Source: an uncultured Porphyromonas sp. (lineage in GTDB: Bacteria > Bacteroidota > Bacteroidia > Bacteroidales > Porphyromonadaceae). From it: a stretch of 6,954 nt of DNA. A program made the translations under genes and the position numbers. The stretch is taken from NCBI GenBank assembly GCA_900539765.1, contig UQDF01000078.1, positions 1 to 6,954 of the forward strand, written 5' to 3'. The notes beneath the pieces are model-generated. The model saw only the letters and a list, made by a program, of their open reading frames with translations, was not told the DNA's origin and searched no databases. Within the stretch, counting starts at the first letter, position 1. Each line of letters begins with the position of its first letter. Positions 5,139 to 6,954 of this stretch are shown in pieces.

Positions 5139-6569
5139 ATGAAGAAACTACTTGTCGGTGCACTCGCACTACTTGCACTCACGGCCTGTAACCAGGACAA
5201 CAAGAGTGAGGCACTCCAGCAGGAGGCTATGCAGTTTGGGTCAAACATCCCAGCGCTCAACCTCCGTATGGCAGGCAATGCCTTCGAGGCAAACGACGCC
5301 ATCGGTATCTCTATGACTGGTGACGCTACCGCTACCAACGTAGAGTACAAGACTACCGCAGGAGGTGCTACAGCTACCTTCAAGCCAGCAGCTGCTGGAC
5401 TAACCTTTGCTGAGGGTCAAACGGTCAACTTCGTTAGCTACTATCCTTACAGTGCTAACGCTACGACCGATCTAGCTATTGATCTGACCAACGCACAGAC
5501 AGATGTCCTCTACTCCAATAACCTAACGGGCATCAAGACAGCTAAGGACGCTACGGGTGCTAACCACGTACTACAGTTCAAGCACAAGCTAGCTCTCGTG
5601 AGCTTCACTATGACCGGTCTACCCGCTGGTACGACCATCACCTCAGCTCAGCTAGAGGGCATCGTCACCACCAGCTCAATGAAGATCGCTGACGGTACGC
5701 TCACCAACGGCACGGCAACGGCTACGCAAAAACTACAGCTCGCTGCTGGCGCCTTCGCTCCAACGATCGTTATCCCTGCTGCCAATAGCAACGCTAAGCT
5801 GGTCATCACGCTCAGCGATGGCAAGAGCTACAGCTACACCTTCCCAAGCCTCGCTCTGCAGTCTGGCAAGAACCATAAGTTCAACGTCACTCTCGCATCT
5901 GGTGCCATCACAGTAGATCAGGTCAATGGTCAGATCTCTGACTGGGAGGTCGTAGATGGTGATGACATCATCGTTAATCCCGACGACAATGGCGGTACGG
6001 AGCCAGAGCCAGAGCCACAGCCTACAACTGGTGAGCTACTCTTCCCGGGTGCAGACTTCGAAGACTTCGCAGCCTTCACGGGTACGCTAAACCGTTTCGG
6101 AGTTGGTGACTACTGCTCAGAGGCTACTGGTGCAGGTCGCACGGGCAATGCACTCAAGGTAAGTGGCTCAATGGCTAAGAATGGATACTTCTTCACGGTA
6201 GAGAATAAGAGTGGCAAGGAGTTCACAGGTAAGTCCAAGATCACTTTCTACATCAAGGGTACAGCTACTGGCAAGGGTATCTCTATCAACCTATACCCTG
6301 CAGATAATACGGTGCCAGGACTAACGCAGCAAGGCTACTACGCTTACAACCTGGGGGTCATTAACAACGCTGACGTTACCATCCAGGATGCTTCTCACGC
6401 AGATAGAAATCAAAATGACTATAATGGTAGTGTCACTGCTACCGACTGGGTTAAGGTAACGCTTGATGTTGAGGGCAAGTCTCTTGCTACGAGTGGCAAC
6501 CTCATTGCCTTCAAGGGCGGTAAGGGTGGCGTCTATGATCTCCTCATTGACGACATCACAATCGAGTAG
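5139..6569 (+). CDS. Fimbrillin-like lipoprotein with C-terminal carbohydrate-binding-like domain
   Basis: The 476-residue protein starts with a short lipoprotein signal peptide (LTAC, Cys17). An Mfa-like domain covers about 40-272: NLRMAGNAFEANDAIGISM (41-59), VSYYPYSA (99-106), HKLALVSFTMTGLPAG (149-164) and SDGKSYSYTF (226-235). It ends in the VNGQISDWE block shared with the second gene. A short acidic/proline linker (285-295, EPEPEP type) precedes a beta-rich domain (about 299-476) containing GADFEDF, GNALKVSG, ITFYIKG and a final LLIDDITIE. This pattern is typical of galactose-binding-like, carbohydrate-binding sandwich domains, although the ligand cannot be read. The fimbrillin part is rich in Ala and Thr and repeats a few codons heavily (GCT, ACC, AAG), which may indicate strong expression. 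The 34-bp A-rich gap before the ATG serves as translation leader. This is the last gene of the operon. Confidence 0.93.
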   Translation: MKKLLVGALALLALTACNQDNKSEALQQEAMQFGSNIPALNLRMAGNAFEANDAIGISMTGDATATNVEYKTTAGGATATFKPAAAGLTFAEGQTVNFVSYYPYSANATTDLAIDLTNAQTDVLYSNNLTGIKTAKDATGANHVLQFKHKLALVSFTMTGLPAGTTITSAQLEGIVTTSSMKIADGTLTNGTATATQKLQLAAGAFAPTIVIPAANSNAKLVITLSDGKSYSYTFPSLALQSGKNHKFNVTLASGAITVDQVNGQISDWEVVDGDDIIVNPDDNGGTEPEPEPQPTTGELLFPGADFEDFAAFTGTLNRFGVGDYCSEATGAGRTGNALKVSGSMAKNGYFFTVENKSGKEFTGKSKITFYIKGTATGKGISINLYPADNTVPGLTQQGYYAYNLGVINNADVTIQDASHADRNQNDYNGSVTATDWVKVTLDVEGKSLATSGNLIAFKGGKGGVYDLLIDDITIE

Positions 6570-6584
6570 TCAGTCACACCAGCG

Positions 6585-6611
6585 AGCCTCCGCCGCTTAG
6601 CGCGAGAGGCT
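6585..6611 (+). other. Small hairpin after the operon
   Basis: AGCCTC (6585-6590) pairs with GAGGCT (6606-6611), 16 bp past the stop codon. It has no U tract. It may help protect the 3' end or simply belong to the intergenic repeats. Confidence 0.35.
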
Positions 6612-6628
6612 ATCCGCTAACGAATAAA

Positions 6629-6675
6629 CGAAGGGACGTACGGCGCGCGCGCCGTGCGTCCCTTCGTCCGTTTTA
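6629..6675 (+). terminator. Strong GC-rich terminator of the operon
   Basis: CGAAGGGACG...CGTCCCTTCG forms a 17-bp stem (6629-6645 with 6650-6666) closed by a four-base CGCG loop, with a single U-G pair on the plus strand (6639 with 6656). It is followed by TCCG and TTTTAT (6671-6676). On the minus strand the same stem is followed by TTTATTCG, so it may act in both directions. It lies about 60 bp after the last stop codon. Confidence 0.75.
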
Positions 6676-6721
6676 TCCCGTACGTCCGTTGCTTCAAAGC
6701 GATATGAGTAATGATTTGTTG

Positions 6722-6803
6722 GGACGCTCGGATAGTATCGAGTGAGAGGGCGTCCGTTGTCGAATCAGGTCAAAACCGAGTATTGACTCCGTAATCTTTG
6801 ACC
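6722..6803. repeat. Pair of intergenic inverted repeats
   Basis: GGACGC (6722-6727) pairs with GCGTCC (6750-6755). GGTCAAA (6768-6774) pairs with TTTGACC (6797-6803). There is no coding frame. The GGACG core is the same one used in the neighbouring repeats. Confidence 0.55.
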
Positions 6804-6805
6804 CC

Positions 6806-6886
6806 TCCCTACAGCTGATTACATGTCTCGCTTTAACGGGGACGGACGCTCAGATCGAGCGTCCCTACAGCTGATTACATGTCTCG
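6806..6886. repeat. Perfect 25-bp direct repeat with an intervening GGACGCTC hairpin
   Basis: A 25-bp sequence that begins TCCCTACAGCTG and ends ATGTCTCG occurs at 6806-6830 and, identically, at 6862-6886, with a period of 56 bp. Between the copies, GGACGCTC (6844-6851) pairs with GAGCGTCC (6857-6864), and the right arm overlaps the second repeat. The reverse complement of 6860-6870 also occurs at 1778-1788. Confidence 0.85.
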
Positions 6887-6954
6887 TTGTTGTGCAATGA
6901 GACGAGTGCAGGTGACGGAGGAAGCGACCGCTTGCGGTCGGACGAATCATAGCC
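6887..6954. repeat. Non-coding end with CGACCGC/GCGGTCG hairpin
   Basis: CGACCGC (6925-6931) and GCGGTCG (6934-6940) form a tight inverted repeat separated by TT. It resembles the GGCGGAC/GTCCGCC hairpin at the other end of the window. No gene is visible up to the edge. Confidence 0.5.

Overview
The window looks like a Bacteroidales chromosome segment, most likely Porphyromonas or a close relative. The reasons are three tandem fimbrillin-family lipoproteins (the FimA/Mfa type V pilus family), promoters of the Bacteroidetes TTTG / TAnnTTTG type, no Shine-Dalgarno sequence at the gene starts, and CTA/CTC-rich leucine codon use. The genus is an inference from family content; no marker gene is present.

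Left part (1-1500). No convincing protein gene lies here. On the minus strand a near-perfect Bacteroidetes promoter (1461-1491) is followed by a canonical cobalamin (B12) riboswitch (aptamer about 1456-1258, with an L5-L13 kissing-loop hairpin at 1252-1238). About 1.05 kb of sequence follows with no credible reading frame but many consecutive hairpins, and it ends at a strong intrinsic terminator (227-175, eight U). Together they describe a B12-controlled, roughly 1.28-kb RNA with no evident protein product. I do not recognise it as a known large RNA class.

Middle part (1500-2030). This holds a degenerate tandem array with a 21-22 bp period anchored on CACGTG palindromes (1593-1766), a long imperfect inverted repeat (1766-1838), and the control region of the rightward operon: two candidate -7 elements, an 8-bp inverted repeat that brackets one of them, and a short direct repeat that abuts the first start codon.

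Right part (2031-6569). Three co-directional genes, 20 and 34 bp apart, form one operon. Each protein starts with a lipoprotein signal peptide and an Mfa-like fimbrillin domain, and each then carries a different C-terminal module: a DNA/RNA non-specific endonuclease in the first, a choice-of-anchor-J-like beta-sandwich in the second, and a carbohydrate-binding-like beta-sandwich in the third. The simplest reading is a set of surface-displayed pilus-tip or surface lipoproteins in which one scaffold carries exchangeable payloads, one of them a nuclease with its catalytic residues intact. A 17-bp GC-rich hairpin (6629-6666) ends the operon.

End part (6570-6954). This is non-coding and filled with short inverted repeats and a perfect 25-bp direct repeat. 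It shares an 11-mer with the 1766-1838 element, which suggests a dispersed repeat family.
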